Notes: generated by a model from the sequence alone, not told the origin. Counted from the stretch's first letter, positions 8,720 through 17,654 are shown. The stretch is 64,000 nucleotides of DNA from Caulobacter sp. (GCF_017744445.1 NZ_JAGIBH010000001.1:124001-188000), one strand, 5' to 3'. Translations and numbers: made by a program.

Positions 8720-8935
8720 CTAGTAGCGCTGCTGGTTGCCGGTCTGGACGCCCAGCAGGTTGAACAGATGCACCAGCATCAGCATCAGGGCGACCACGCA
8801 GACCATCATCAGGGGACGCCACGGGATCATGCGCGGGCCCTTTAAAATATTGAGCGGACGCGCGCCGCGCCAGCCGCAGAAGACGGCCAGGATCAGGAAC
8901 GCGCTCGCGGCGATGATCGTTAGGGTCAAGTCCAT
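8720..8935 (-). CDS. Small two-helix membrane protein
   Basis: 71 aa with two hydrophobic segments (TIIAASAFLILAVFCGW and LMMVCVVALMLMLVHLFNLLGV) separated by a short basic loop containing PRMIPWRP. The pattern resembles small conserved inner-membrane proteins of alphaproteobacteria, but I recognise no specific family or function. It is convergent with the MprF-like gene (20 bp apart) and divergent from podJ, with which it shares a 209-bp regulatory region. Confidence 0.65.
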   Translation of the reverse strand: MDLTLTIIAASAFLILAVFCGWRGARPLNILKGPRMIPWRPLMMVCVVALMLMLVHLFNLLGVQTGNQQRY

Positions 8936-9144
8936 GGCCGCTTCTAGGCCTGCGACAATCGGCCTGGCAAATGGTTAACCTGCGTTAACCCTCTTGCGTT
9001 TTAACCACGCTACAGAACCTTGGGACTCCGTTCCGATTCCTCCACAATGAATCGATCCGCCACTAGATCTGGCGTTTTGGTCGCGTTTACACCCCAGGAA
9101 TCGGTGACTAGCGTTTTCCTCAGATGCGAGGAGATCGATTCGCA
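8936..9144 (+). promoter_or_regulatory. podJ regulatory region with clustered GANTC and TTAA sites
   Basis: Five GANTC sites, the CcrM methylation target, fall within 118 bp at 9024, 9035, 9049, 9098 and 9137. Three TTAACC half-sites of CtrA type lie at 8975, 8985 and 9001. Their spacings (6 and 12 bp) are not the classic TTAA-N7-TTAA. In C. crescentus podJ is cell-cycle controlled with input from GcrA/CcrM, DnaA and CtrA, which fits. The exact start site cannot be read from sequence. Confidence 0.65.
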
Positions 9145-12105
9145 ATGACTGCGGCGTCGCCATGGAGCGTTAAGGGGATCGACCCCAAGGCACGAGAGGT
9201 CGCTAAAGACCTCGCGCGTCGCTCCGGCATGACTCTGGGCGAATGGCTCAATCGGATGATCATCGAAGGCGATGGTCTGGGTTCGGAGCAGAATGCCGGC
9301 TCCGAAAACACGCCGAACCGCGCCTATCTGGAGATCGTCAAGGGCGACGCGCCCTCGCGCATCGAGATCGCCGAACACCCGGCGGACGAGGTCGGCCGCG
9401 TGGCCTTGGCCCTGGACCGCCTGACCCAGCGCATCGAGGCCGCCGAAGGCCGCAACGCCGCCGCCATTTCCGGCATCGACCACTCGGTCCGCGACGCGCT
9501 CACGCGTTTGGGACAATCCGAGCGTGAACAGATCGCCGTCGCCGCCCGTTTTGAAGGCGCTGTGGACGAGCTTAAGACCGAGCAGAGCCGCGCGACCGAG
9601 CGCGTGCGTCGCATCGAGACCGAGGCGGCTGGCCCGCGCTCGGCCGAGGCCCTGCGTGCCCTGGAAGGCGCTCTGGGTAAGGTCGCCGGCCATCTCTATG
9701 ACGGCGAGGCTCGCACCCGCGAGGCGATCGCCGCCCTGGAAGCCCGTATAAACGAACAATCAGCCGCTGCTCCTCAGGATCCGTCCGCCCTGGTCGACGC
9801 CGTCGTGGCGCGCCTGTCCGAACGTCTTGAAGCCGCCGAGACCCGCACCAGCGAGGCCCTGCGCGAAATGAGCTCGTCGTTCTCGGCCCTGGACCAGCGC
9901 ATGGGCGCGGTCGAAGGCGCCAACCCGGCCGCCGGCGTGCAGGAGCGCCTGGACAGCCTGGCCGCCACCCTGACCCAGAAGATGGAAGCCGCTCGCGTCG
10001 AGATGGCCGCCAAGCTGCGCGACACCGCCGACGGTCGTTTCGACCGCATGGAGCGCAAGCTGGGCGAGATGGCCGCGCACGTGCAGGCCGCCGAGCAGCG
10101 CTCGGCCCAGGCCATCGAGCGCATGGGCCGCGAAGTGGTCGGCGTCGCCGACGCCTTCAACCGCCGCGTCCAGGCGTCCGAGCAGCGCAACGCCACCGCC
10201 ATCGAGCAGGTCGGCGGGGAAGTGGCGCGCATCGCCGCCACCGTCGAGCACAAGCTGAACCGCAACGACAGCGTCCAGGCTCAAGCCCTGGAAAAGCTGG
10301 GCAGCGAGATCGCCCGCATCACCGAGAAGCTGGCCGAGCGCATCGGCAGCGCCGAGCGTCGCAACGCCCTGGCCATCGACGATGTCGGCGAGCAGGTCGC
10401 CCGCGTCACCGAGCGCCTGAACCAGCGTCACGAGCGTTCCAGCCAGGAGCTGGTCGACCGCATCCGCCAGAGCGAGGAGCGCACGCTCCGCATGCTGGAG
10501 GAAGCGCGCGAGAAGATCGACACCCGCCTTCACGACGCCGCCCGCAAGCTGGAGGCCGCTCCGGCCCCCGCGCCCGTCGCGGCGGCCCCGACCCCGGCGC
10601 CCGCGCCGGCTCGCGCCGCGCCGCCGCCGGTCTCGCCGTTTGAAGAGAGCTACTTCAACCAGGCCGCTTCGTTCAGCGGTCATGAAGAAGAAGAGCAGGA
10701 CGTCTTCGCGGCGCCGGCTCCGTCGCGCGCTCAAGCTGCCCCCTCGTATGCCGAGGACGTCGCCGAATTCCCGGCCGCCGAGCCGGAGGAGCCCAGCTTC
10801 GGTCACGACGACTACGCCCTGGCCGACGGCTTCGAGCCGGAAGCGCCGCGCTACGAGATCGAGCCGGACGTCTCCGACTTCGCCCCGGCCGAGCCGACGC
10901 GTCCGATGTCGACCCGCGACATCATCGAGCAGGCCCGCGCGGCCGCCCGCGCGGCGGCTGCCGCCGACGCCAAGGGCGGCGGCAAGGCCAAGCCGGAGAA
11001 GAAGGGCAAGGCCGCCAAGGCCGAGAAGTCGGGCGCGTCGCTGTTCAGCGGCTTCGGCTTCGCCGGCAAGAAGACCAAGAACCGCCTGGGCGCCACCGTG
11101 GCGACCGTCGCCGTCGCCATCGGCTCGGCGGCTGTCGTTGGCGCTGGCGTCGGCGGCCTGATGCTGATGAACACCGACGGCGCCGGCGCGCTGCCGCCGC
11201 GCGTGGCGGACGCCATCAACGGCCGCAAGGCCGACGTCGAGATCACCGGTCCGGAAGCCGACACGACGCCGGGCGCGCCCCGCGCGGCTGTCGCCCTGAC
11301 GGCCGCTCAAGCGACTCCGGTCGCCGCCGAGACCCCGGCTCAGCCGACCGATGAAGCCAAGGCCCTGTTCGAGGATGGCGTCCGCAAGATCGAGACGGGC
11401 GACCGCTCGGGCCTGGACGGCGTCAAGAAGGCCGCCAACGGTGGCTATCCGGCCGCCCAGTTCTACCTCTCGAAGATGTTCGAGGCCGGCAAGGGCGGCG
11501 TGAAGTCGGATATGCCGGAGGCCCGCCGCTGGAGCGAGCGCGCCGCCGCCGGTGGCGACCCGCGCGCCATGCACAACCTGGCGCTCTACTATTTCAAGGG
11601 CGAGGGCGGTCCGCGTAACGTGACCACCGCCGCGACCTGGTTCCGCAAGGCCGCGGACCTGGGCCTCGTCGACAGCCAGTTCAATCTGGCCCAGCTGTAC
11701 GAAGGCGGCTACGGCGTCAGCCAGAACCCGGCCGAGGCCTACAAGTGGTACGTGATCGCCGGCCGCGCCGGTGACGCCACCGCCCGCAGCCGCGCCACGG
11801 CCCTGCGCGCTCAGCTGACCGCTGAAGCCCAGCAGACCGCCGACCGTTCGGCCCAGGCCTTCCGTCCGCAGACGCAGACCACGGCCAGCCTGTCGACCGG
11901 CGCCGCTCCGGCCGCCGCCAACGCCAATCTGGGCATGGCCCAGCGGGTGTTGTCGCAACTGGGCTATTACCAAGGTCCGCGCGACGGCGTCGCTTCGCCG
12001 GCCCTGCGCATGGCCATCCAGGCCTATCAGCGTGATCAGGGCCTGCCCTCGACCGGCAGCGTCGATGGCGAGACGCTGAACAAGCTTTCGGTCTACGCGC
12101 GCTAG
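9145..12105 (+). CDS. podJ: Polar organelle development / localization factor PodJ
   Basis: 986 aa from the ATG at 9145 (MTAASPWSVKGIDPKA, the known PodJ N-terminus; the in-frame ATG at 9124 is less likely). Residues about 60-480 are a long cytoplasmic coiled coil with recurring AAEQR..AIE modules. Residues about 485-600 are Pro/Ala- and acidic-rich. A basic stretch (KAKPEKKGKAAKAEK) precedes one membrane span near 648-670. The periplasmic part has Sel1-like repeats (about 732-885) and a C-terminal peptidoglycan-binding domain (about 930-982, LGYYQGPRDGVASPALRMAI). In C. crescentus PodJ marks the new pole, recruits PleC and pilus factors and is processed at its periplasmic end. Domain order matches fully. 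Confidence 0.97.
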   Translation: MTAASPWSVKGIDPKAREVAKDLARRSGMTLGEWLNRMIIEGDGLGSEQNAGSENTPNRAYLEIVKGDAPSRIEIAEHPADEVGRVALALDRLTQRIEAAEGRNAAAISGIDHSVRDALTRLGQSEREQIAVAARFEGAVDELKTEQSRATERVRRIETEAAGPRSAEALRALEGALGKVAGHLYDGEARTREAIAALEARINEQSAAAPQDPSALVDAVVARLSERLEAAETRTSEALREMSSSFSALDQRMGAVEGANPAAGVQERLDSLAATLTQKMEAARVEMAAKLRDTADGRFDRMERKLGEMAAHVQAAEQRSAQAIERMGREVVGVADAFNRRVQASEQRNATAIEQVGGEVARIAATVEHKLNRNDSVQAQALEKLGSEIARITEKLAERIGSAERRNALAIDDVGEQVARVTERLNQRHERSSQELVDRIRQSEERTLRMLEEAREKIDTRLHDAARKLEAAPAPAPVAAAPTPAPAPARAAPPPVSPFEESYFNQAASFSGHEEEEQDVFAAPAPSRAQAAPSYAEDVAEFPAAEPEEPSFGHDDYALADGFEPEAPRYEIEPDVSDFAPAEPTRPMSTRDIIEQARAAARAAAAADAKGGGKAKPEKKGKAAKAEKSGASLFSGFGFAGKKTKNRLGATVATVAVAIGSAAVVGAGVGGLMLMNTDGAGALPPRVADAINGRKADVEITGPEADTTPGAPRAAVALTAAQATPVAAETPAQPTDEAKALFEDGVRKIETGDRSGLDGVKKAANGGYPAAQFYLSKMFEAGKGGVKSDMPEARRWSERAAAGGDPRAMHNLALYYFKGEGGPRNVTTAATWFRKAADLGLVDSQFNLAQLYEGGYGVSQNPAEAYKWYVIAGRAGDATARSRATALRAQLTAEAQQTADRSAQAFRPQTQTTASLSTGAAPAAANANLGMAQRVLSQLGYYQGPRDGVASPALRMAIQAYQRDQGLPSTGSVDGETLNKLSVYAR

Positions 12106-12124
12106 CCACGCGTTGACGCGCAAG

Positions 12125-12171
12125 GCGCGGCCCGGCAATCAGGGTAAACCCTGACGCCGCAAGGGCCGCGC
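12125..12171 (+). terminator. Branched hairpin between podJ and the TauE-type gene
   Basis: Outer arms GCGCGGCCC (12125-12133) and GGGCCGCGC (12163-12171) enclose an inner hairpin TCAGGGT-AA-ACCCTGA (12139-12154). It lacks a strong U tract, so termination is uncertain. It ends 5 bp before the TTG start of the next gene, so it would cover the usual ribosome-binding site. Confidence 0.5.
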
Positions 12172-12176
12172 GAGCT

Positions 12177-13100
12177 TTGCACTTCTACCTTCCCATCGCC
12201 GAGGTCTCGGTGAATGCGCTGCTGCTGGTAGTGCTGGGCGGGCTCGTGGGCTTCATCTCGGGCATGTTCGGCATTGGCGGCGGCTTCCTGATGACGCCGG
12301 TGCTGGTGTTCATGGGCATCCCGCCGGTCGTGGCCGTGGCCAGCGAGGCCAACCACGTCGCGGCCTCGTCGGTCTCCAGCGTCATCGCCTACAGCAAGAA
12401 GCGTTCGGTCGACTTCAAGATGGGCGCGGTCTTGGCCAGCGGCGGGGCGATCGGTTCGTTCGCCGGGGTCGAGGTGTTCCGCTGGCTGCGCCTGATCGGC
12501 CAGGCGGATCTGGCGGTGTCGGTCTCGTACCTGCTGTTCCTGGGCGTGATCGGCGCGCTGATGCTGACCGAGTCAGTGGGCGCGATCCTGCGTCGTCGCA
12601 GCGGACAGCCGCCCAAGCCGCGTCGCGACCGCCGACCGGCCTTGCTGTACGCCCTGCCGTTCAAGATTCGCTTCCCGCGCTCGCGGCTCTACATCAGCGT
12701 CATTCCGCCGATCCTGCTGGGCGTCTTCGTCGGCATCCTGTCGGCGGTGATGGGCGTGGGCGGCGGCTTCATCCTGGTGCCGGCCATGATCTACCTGCTG
12801 CGCATGCCCGCGCCGGTGGTGGTGGGCACCAGCCTGTTCCAGATCGTCATCACCACTTCGCTGACCAGCGTGCTGCAGGCCGGCCGCAACCAGACGGTCG
12901 ACATCGTGCTGGCGACCCTGCTGCTGCTGGGCGGGGTGATCGGGGCCCAGCTGGGCGCGAGGGCCTCGGGCCGGTTCCGCGCCGAGGAGTTGCGGGCGCT
13001 GCTGGCGCTGCTGGTGCTGCTGGTTGGCCTGCGCATGGGCGCGGACCTGTTCATCAAGCCCGACGAGGCCTTCGTTATCATGACGGGGACGGCGCGATGA
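12177..13100 (+). CDS. Sulfite exporter TauE/SafE family membrane protein
   Basis: 307 aa starting at TTG. The N-terminus MHFYLPIAEVSVN is the conserved start of this alphaproteobacterial subgroup, which supports the TTG. Two homologous halves each carry a glycine-rich motif (MFGIGGGFLMTPVL near 30-43; VMGVGGGFILVPAMIYLL near 190), typical of TauE/SafE with about eight membrane spans. Family members export organosulfur anions or sulfite; the substrate here is unknown. It overlaps the next gene by ATGA at 13097-13100 and forms a unit with the TIGR02186 protein, a pairing that is common in this group. Confidence 0.9.
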   Translation: MHFYLPIAEVSVNALLLVVLGGLVGFISGMFGIGGGFLMTPVLVFMGIPPVVAVASEANHVAASSVSSVIAYSKKRSVDFKMGAVLASGGAIGSFAGVEVFRWLRLIGQADLAVSVSYLLFLGVIGALMLTESVGAILRRRSGQPPKPRRDRRPALLYALPFKIRFPRSRLYISVIPPILLGVFVGILSAVMGVGGGFILVPAMIYLLRMPAPVVVGTSLFQIVITTSLTSVLQAGRNQTVDIVLATLLLLGGVIGAQLGARASGRFRAEELRALLALLVLLVGLRMGADLFIKPDEAFVIMTGTAR

Positions 13101-13858
13101 TCCCCTTGGTCGAAGCGCCTCCCGCGCCCGCGGTTTCTGCGGCCCTGACCGACACCGAGATCCGGGTCAGCTCCGGCTTCCGCGGCGCGCGGATCGTGCT
13201 GTACGGCGCGGTGTTCGATCCTAAGGATCGACCCAGCGACATCGTCGTCATCGTGCGCGGCCCCGACCAACCGTTGCGCATCGCCCGCAAGACCCAGGTC
13301 GCCGGTCTGTGGCTGAACAGCCGTCCCGTCGTGTTCCACGGCGCGCCGGGCTTCTACCGCGTGGCCTCGACCCGCAAGCTGCAGGACATCGCCGGCTTCG
13401 CGCCGCTGCGTCACCTTGGCGCGGGCCTGGAGCACCTGGCCATCGCCGCGCCGCTGGAGCAACGCGTCGAGACCACATACGGCGTCCGCGATGTCGTGGT
13501 CAGCCGACTCGGCGCCGACTATCTGGATTGGCGACGCGCCGTGCTGCGTCTGAAAGAAAAGGCCGGCCTCTACGCCGCCGACCCGCAGGGCGTCCGCTTT
13601 GTGGACAAGGGCCTGTTCCGCGCCCAGCTGGACTTGCCCGCCGAGGCCCCGATCGGCCAGTACACGGCCCGGATCGTCCTCTTCCAGGACGGAAAACCGG
13701 TCTCGATCCGCGATCGCACCCTGGTGGTCGAGAAGGCGGGGGCCGAGCGCGCCCTCTACGTCTTCGCCAAAGATCGTCCGTGGACCTATGGGCTCGTGTC
13801 GGTAATAGTCGCGCTCGGGGCAGGGTGGGCCGCTTCGGTGGCCTTCCGAAGGAGTTGA
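13097..13858 (+). CDS. TIGR02186-type membrane-anchored protein
   Basis: 253 aa. A mainly beta extracytoplasmic body (TDTEIRVSSGFRGARIVLYGAVF, DIVVIVRGPDQPLRIARKTQVAGLWLN) is followed by a C-terminal membrane helix near 230-248 (GLVSVIVALGAGWAAS) and a short basic tail. It matches the conserved hypothetical family TIGR02186 usually found next to TauE/SafE exporters, as here with a 4-bp overlap. It probably acts as an accessory subunit of the exporter on the periplasmic side. The biochemical function is unknown. Confidence 0.85.
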   Translation: MIPLVEAPPAPAVSAALTDTEIRVSSGFRGARIVLYGAVFDPKDRPSDIVVIVRGPDQPLRIARKTQVAGLWLNSRPVVFHGAPGFYRVASTRKLQDIAGFAPLRHLGAGLEHLAIAAPLEQRVETTYGVRDVVVSRLGADYLDWRRAVLRLKEKAGLYAADPQGVRFVDKGLFRAQLDLPAEAPIGQYTARIVLFQDGKPVSIRDRTLVVEKAGAERALYVFAKDRPWTYGLVSVIVALGAGWAASVAFRRS

Positions 13859-13861
13859 GTC

Positions 13862-14323
13862 ATGAACGAGTCCGCGGGGGTGCGGACGCCGGTGCCGCCG
13901 GCGGTATGGGTCTTTGGTCTATCGACCCTTATTCCCTTTTTCATCGCGTCGATGCTGTTTTGCTACGGCCCCGCGCCCATCCAGAAGTCGGCCTTGCTGG
14001 GCCTGCTGGCCTATTCGGCCGCCATGGTCTCGTACTTCGGCGGCGTGCGCAGCGGGCTCGAGATCGAGAACGTCAGCCCGCGCTGGTCGGTGCTGGGCAT
14101 CTCCCTGCTGTTCCCCCTGGCCGGGTTCGGCCTGCTGCTGGGCGAGCTGAAGTTCGAGCCGGCCTGGCAGCTGTCAGGCTTCCTGCTGGTCTTCCTGCTG
14201 CAATGGGTCTGGGACGTCACCGACCACGACGGCCCCACCTGGCGCCCGCGCATGCGCACCCTGCTGACCGCCGGCGCGGCGATCTCGCTGGCGTTCTCGC
14301 TGGAGCAGGCGCTGCATATGTAG
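13862..14323 (+). CDS. DUF3429 family membrane protein
   Basis: 153 aa with about five hydrophobic segments (WVFGLSTLIPFFIASMLF, ALLGLLAYSAAMVSYFGGVRSGL, VLGISLLFPLAGFGLLL, GFLLVFLLQWVWDVT, LLTAGAAISLAFSLE). The SYFGGVRSG and Q-W-x-W-D features fit DUF3429. It starts 3 bp after the TIGR02186 gene, so it is the third member of the exporter operon. Function unknown. Confidence 0.82.
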   Translation: MNESAGVRTPVPPAVWVFGLSTLIPFFIASMLFCYGPAPIQKSALLGLLAYSAAMVSYFGGVRSGLEIENVSPRWSVLGISLLFPLAGFGLLLGELKFEPAWQLSGFLLVFLLQWVWDVTDHDGPTWRPRMRTLLTAGAAISLAFSLEQALHM

Positions 14324-14327
14324 ATTT

Positions 14328-14459
14328 CCCTCTCCCCTTGAGGGAGAGGGTGGCCCGCGCAGCGGGTCGGGTGAGGGGTTGCGCTCCGTTGTCCGGACAG
14401 GCCTTTCAACCCCTCATCCGTCAGCTTCGCTGACACCTTCTCCCGCAAGGGGAGAAGGA
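14328..14459. repeat. 130-bp intergenic repeat, family B copy 1
   Basis: An imperfect palindrome built of nested hairpins (CCCTCTCCCCTTGAGGGAGAGGG at the left, TTCTCCCGCAAGGGGAGAA at the right). It is present again in inverted orientation and about 85-90% identical by eye at 47822-47954. It separates convergent DUF3429 and pdeM genes. Confidence 0.85.
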
Positions 14460-14463
14460 AGCT

Positions 14464-15171
14464 TTAGTCCGGCCGCAGCGACTTCATCCCCACCGCGTGG
14501 ACTCGGCTCGGCCCCAGCGCACCCGCCAGCAGCGGGCCGGCGAACAGGTTCGAGAACGCTTCGTCCAGGATGTTCAGACCGCCCGTGAAGGCCCCGAAGG
14601 CCGGGAGCACCAGGCGCTGGCCGTCGGTGACGAAGCAGCGGCGGCGGGTGGTGGCCCGGCCGCTGGAGACCTTGGCCGCCGGGTGCAGGTGGCCGGCGAC
14701 CTCGCCCAGCTGAACGCCAGGCAGAGGCTCGTGGCGCAGGGTCAGGCCGGCGATCTCGGCTTCATCGATGATCTCACCCGGCAGCGCCTTGGGGCCGTCG
14801 GCGTCGTGGTTGCCCACCGCCCAGACAAGCTCGCGCCCCACCGCCAGGCCTTCCAGGCGCTTGTAGTCGTCGACCGCCAGGCGGGCCTCACCGTCGCCGT
14901 CGTGGAAGCTGTCGCCTAAGAAGATCAGCCGCGCCGGCGAGAGCAGGGCGATCTCGCGGTCCAGGCGGTCCAGGGTCTCGCGGGTGTCGTAGGGCGGCAG
15001 CATCTGGCCAAAACGCGCGGCGTAGCTGCTGCCCTTCTCGAAGTGCAGGTCGGCCACGACCAGGGCGCGCTCGCGCTCCAGCCACAGGCCGCCGGACCAG
15101 CGCAGCATGACCTCGACATTGGAGAGGCCGATCCGCAGGCCGCCGCAGGTTGAAGGGGAGAAACGCGTCAC
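14464..15171 (-). CDS. pdeM: Ligase-associated DNA damage response endonuclease PdeM (metallophosphoesterase)
   Basis: 235 aa with the calcineurin-like metal ligands in order: D41-x-H43 (VADLHFEKGSSY), GD near 87 (FLGDSFHDGDG), GNHD at 120-123 and GHLH at 160-163. These define a dinuclear-metal phosphoesterase. PdeM-type proteins are encoded with an Lhr-type helicase, an ATP-dependent ligase and an exonuclease in a predicted DNA-repair set. Here only the helicase is adjacent, overlapping by 4 bp (ATGA at 15168-15171). Cytosolic, likely acting on DNA ends; substrate not proven. Confidence 0.9.
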   Translation of the reverse strand: MTRFSPSTCGGLRIGLSNVEVMLRWSGGLWLERERALVVADLHFEKGSSYAARFGQMLPPYDTRETLDRLDREIALLSPARLIFLGDSFHDGDGEARLAVDDYKRLEGLAVGRELVWAVGNHDADGPKALPGEIIDEAEIAGLTLRHEPLPGVQLGEVAGHLHPAAKVSSGRATTRRRCFVTDGQRLVLPAFGAFTGGLNILDEAFSNLFAGPLLAGALGPSRVHAVGMKSLRPD

Positions 15172-17612
15172 GACATGGCCTCGGCGATCAGGTCTTCCTC
15201 GGCCTCGGCCAGGATCATTTCGCCGGCGGCGTCGCCCGGCGCGCGCTCCCGGCCGATCTCCAGCATGATCGGCACGGCGAAGGGCGAGACGCGGTCCAGC
15301 TGGACGTGGCGGATGTGGCCGCGCACGCGCTGGAGCATGTCGCCCAGGCGGGCGATGTCGAGCATGCCGGTGGCCGCATCATGGCGGGCGCAGCGCAGCA
15401 TCAGGTGGTCGGGTTGGTGTTTACGCAGCACGTCGTAGATCAGGTCGGTCGAGAAGGTTACCTGCCGTCCGGACTTCTCGGCGCCGGGGTGGCGGCGTTC
15501 GATCAGCCCGGCGATCAGGGCGCAATGCTTGAAGGCCCGCTTCATCATGAAGCTCTCGTCGAGCCAGGCCTCCAGGTCGTCGCCTAGCATGTCCTGGGCG
15601 AACAGTTCGTCGAGATCCAGACTGTCCATCGGCCGCAGCGACCAGATGTTCAGCGCATAGTCGTTGCAGACGAAGCCCAGCGGCCCCACGCCCAGGCGGT
15701 CCAACCGCCGGGTCAGCAGCATGGCCAGGGTGGTGTGGGCCAGGCGGCCGTCGAACGGGTAGCAGACCATGTGGAAGCGCTTGCCGCGCTGGAAGGTCTC
15801 CAGCAGCATTTCGCCCTCATCGGGGATGGCCGAGCGGATCTTCTGCCAGGCCAGCCATTCCTGGACGTCCGGGGGCAGGGCTTTCCACTCGGTCTCGTCG
15901 TGCATCATCTGGCGCACGCGGCTGGCCAGATAGGTCGACAGCGGGAACTTCGAGCCGCCCCAGCTGGGCATCTTCGGGTCGTCGTTCGGGGCAGGCGAGA
16001 CGAAGGCGTCGGCGCCGACCAGGCTGTTGTAGCGCCAGACCTGGCCGGCGAAGATGAAGGTGTCGCCCGGCGTCAGCTGCTCGAAATAGCCTTCCTCGGC
16101 CTCGCCGATCTTGCGGCCGCCCATGGGGCGTTTGCCGCCGCCGATGCGGATGTTGATCATGCCCGGCGTGACGATGACGCCGACGTTCATGCGGTGCTGC
16201 TGCCGGGCATGGCCGTCGCGGGCGGTCCACAGGCCGTCCTGGGTCTGCACGATGCGGCGGAACTTGTCGTAGGTGCGCAGGGCGTAGCCGCCGGTCGAGA
16301 CGAAGTCGACGACGGTCTCGAAGTCCTCCCAGCTGAGGTCCGCATAGGGACCGGCTGAGCGGACCTCGTCATAGAGATCGGTCAGCTTGAAGGGCTCCGA
16401 GCACGCGCAGCCCATGATGTGCTGGGCCAGGACGTCCAAGGCGCCGACACGAGGCGGATCACCGTCCAGGTGGTTTTCCAGGATGGCGTCGGCGGCGGCG
16501 CGGCATTCCAGCATCTCGAAGCGGCTGGCGGGCACGAACAGGGCGCGGCTGGGCTCGTCCAGGCGGTGGTTGGCGCGGCCGATCCGCTGGACCATCCGCG
16601 AGGCGCCCTTGGGCGCGGCCAGCTGGATGACCAGATCCACGTCGCCCCAGTCGATGCCCATGTCGAGCGTGGAGGTGCAGACCACGGCCCGCAGCTCGCC
16701 GCGCGCCATGGCCGCCTCGACCTTGCGGCGTTGCTCGGCCGAGAGGCTGCCGTGGTGCAGGGCGATCGGCAGGCCCTCGTCGTTCAGCTCCCACAGGCGT
16801 TGGAACGCGAACTCGGCCTGGAAGCGGGTGTTGACGAAGATCAGCGCCGTCTGGCTCTGCTTGATGATCTCGTAGACCTCGGCCATGGCGTGCTCGGCCG
16901 TGTGGCCGGCCCAAGGCACGCGGCCGCCGGAAACCAGCACCTCGACCACCGGCTGCGCGCCGCCCGAGCCGAGGACGAGGTCGACGGCCTCGCCAGCGCC
17001 CAGCCATTTTCGCACCAGGTCCGGATCGTCAACCGTCGCCGACAGGCCCACCCGCCGCATGTTCGGCGCGAACTGCTGCAGGCGGGCCAGATCCAGCGCC
17101 AGCAGGTCGCCGCGCTTGGACGGCCAGATGGCGTGGGCCTCGTCGATGATCACGCAGCGCAGGTCGGCGAAGTATTCGCGCGCCCCTTCCCAGGCGCAGA
17201 ACAGGGCCAGCTGCTCGGGCGTGGTCAGCAGGATGTCCGGCGGCTTGATGCGCTGGCGGGCCTTGCGGCTTTCGCCCGTGTCGCCGGTGCGGCTCTCGGC
17301 CACGATCGGCAGGCCCATCTCGCGGATGGGGGTCAGCAGGTTGCGCTCGACGTCGACGGCCAGGGCCTTCAGCGGCGAGATGTAGAGGGTGTGGATGCCG
17401 GCCGGCGTATTGCGCGGCGGGCGCTGCGCCAGCTCGATCAGGCTGGGCAGGAAGCCCGCCAGGGTCTTGCCGCCGCCCGTCGGGGCGATCAGCAGCGCCC
17501 CGCGACCGGCCCGCGCTTTCTCCAGCATGGCCAGCTGATGCGCGCGAGGGCTCCAGCCGCGGGCGGCGAACCAGTCTCGGAACTTCGGGGGAAGGGCGTC
17601 AGCCGCGAGCAT
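15168..17612 (-). CDS. Ligase-associated DEXH-box DNA helicase (Lhr family)
   Basis: 814 aa. It has Walker A PTGGGKT at 44-50, motif II DEAH at 157-160, a TSTLDMGIDWGDVDLVIQ motif and the arginine-finger motif QRIGRANHRLDEPS in the second RecA domain. A winged-helix/DUF4011-like C-terminal part typical of Lhr follows (FAGQVWRYNSLVGADAFVS). It is an SF2 ATP-dependent helicase predicted for DNA repair and belongs to the ligase-associated subgroup that is shorter than full Lhr. It is coupled to pdeM downstream. No ligase or exonuclease partner is encoded within this window. Confidence 0.92.
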   Translation of the reverse strand: MLAADALPPKFRDWFAARGWSPRAHQLAMLEKARAGRGALLIAPTGGGKTLAGFLPSLIELAQRPPRNTPAGIHTLYISPLKALAVDVERNLLTPIREMGLPIVAESRTGDTGESRKARQRIKPPDILLTTPEQLALFCAWEGAREYFADLRCVIIDEAHAIWPSKRGDLLALDLARLQQFAPNMRRVGLSATVDDPDLVRKWLGAGEAVDLVLGSGGAQPVVEVLVSGGRVPWAGHTAEHAMAEVYEIIKQSQTALIFVNTRFQAEFAFQRLWELNDEGLPIALHHGSLSAEQRRKVEAAMARGELRAVVCTSTLDMGIDWGDVDLVIQLAAPKGASRMVQRIGRANHRLDEPSRALFVPASRFEMLECRAAADAILENHLDGDPPRVGALDVLAQHIMGCACSEPFKLTDLYDEVRSAGPYADLSWEDFETVVDFVSTGGYALRTYDKFRRIVQTQDGLWTARDGHARQQHRMNVGVIVTPGMINIRIGGGKRPMGGRKIGEAEEGYFEQLTPGDTFIFAGQVWRYNSLVGADAFVSPAPNDDPKMPSWGGSKFPLSTYLASRVRQMMHDETEWKALPPDVQEWLAWQKIRSAIPDEGEMLLETFQRGKRFHMVCYPFDGRLAHTTLAMLLTRRLDRLGVGPLGFVCNDYALNIWSLRPMDSLDLDELFAQDMLGDDLEAWLDESFMMKRAFKHCALIAGLIERRHPGAEKSGRQVTFSTDLIYDVLRKHQPDHLMLRCARHDAATGMLDIARLGDMLQRVRGHIRHVQLDRVSPFAVPIMLEIGRERAPGDAAGEMILAEAEEDLIAEAMS

Positions 17613-17654
17613 TGATCGCGGTATAGCATGTTCCCCTTCTGTTTCGTCCAGTGA

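Noticed and set aside
8971-9004. Classic CtrA box TTAA-N7-TTAA
   Set aside because: Three TTAA are present but the spacings are 6 and 12, so only half-sites are reported.
9760-12138. 792-aa frame antisense to podJ
   Set aside because: Composition (Arg/Gly/Leu/His-rich) is that of a complementary-strand artefact; podJ is certain.
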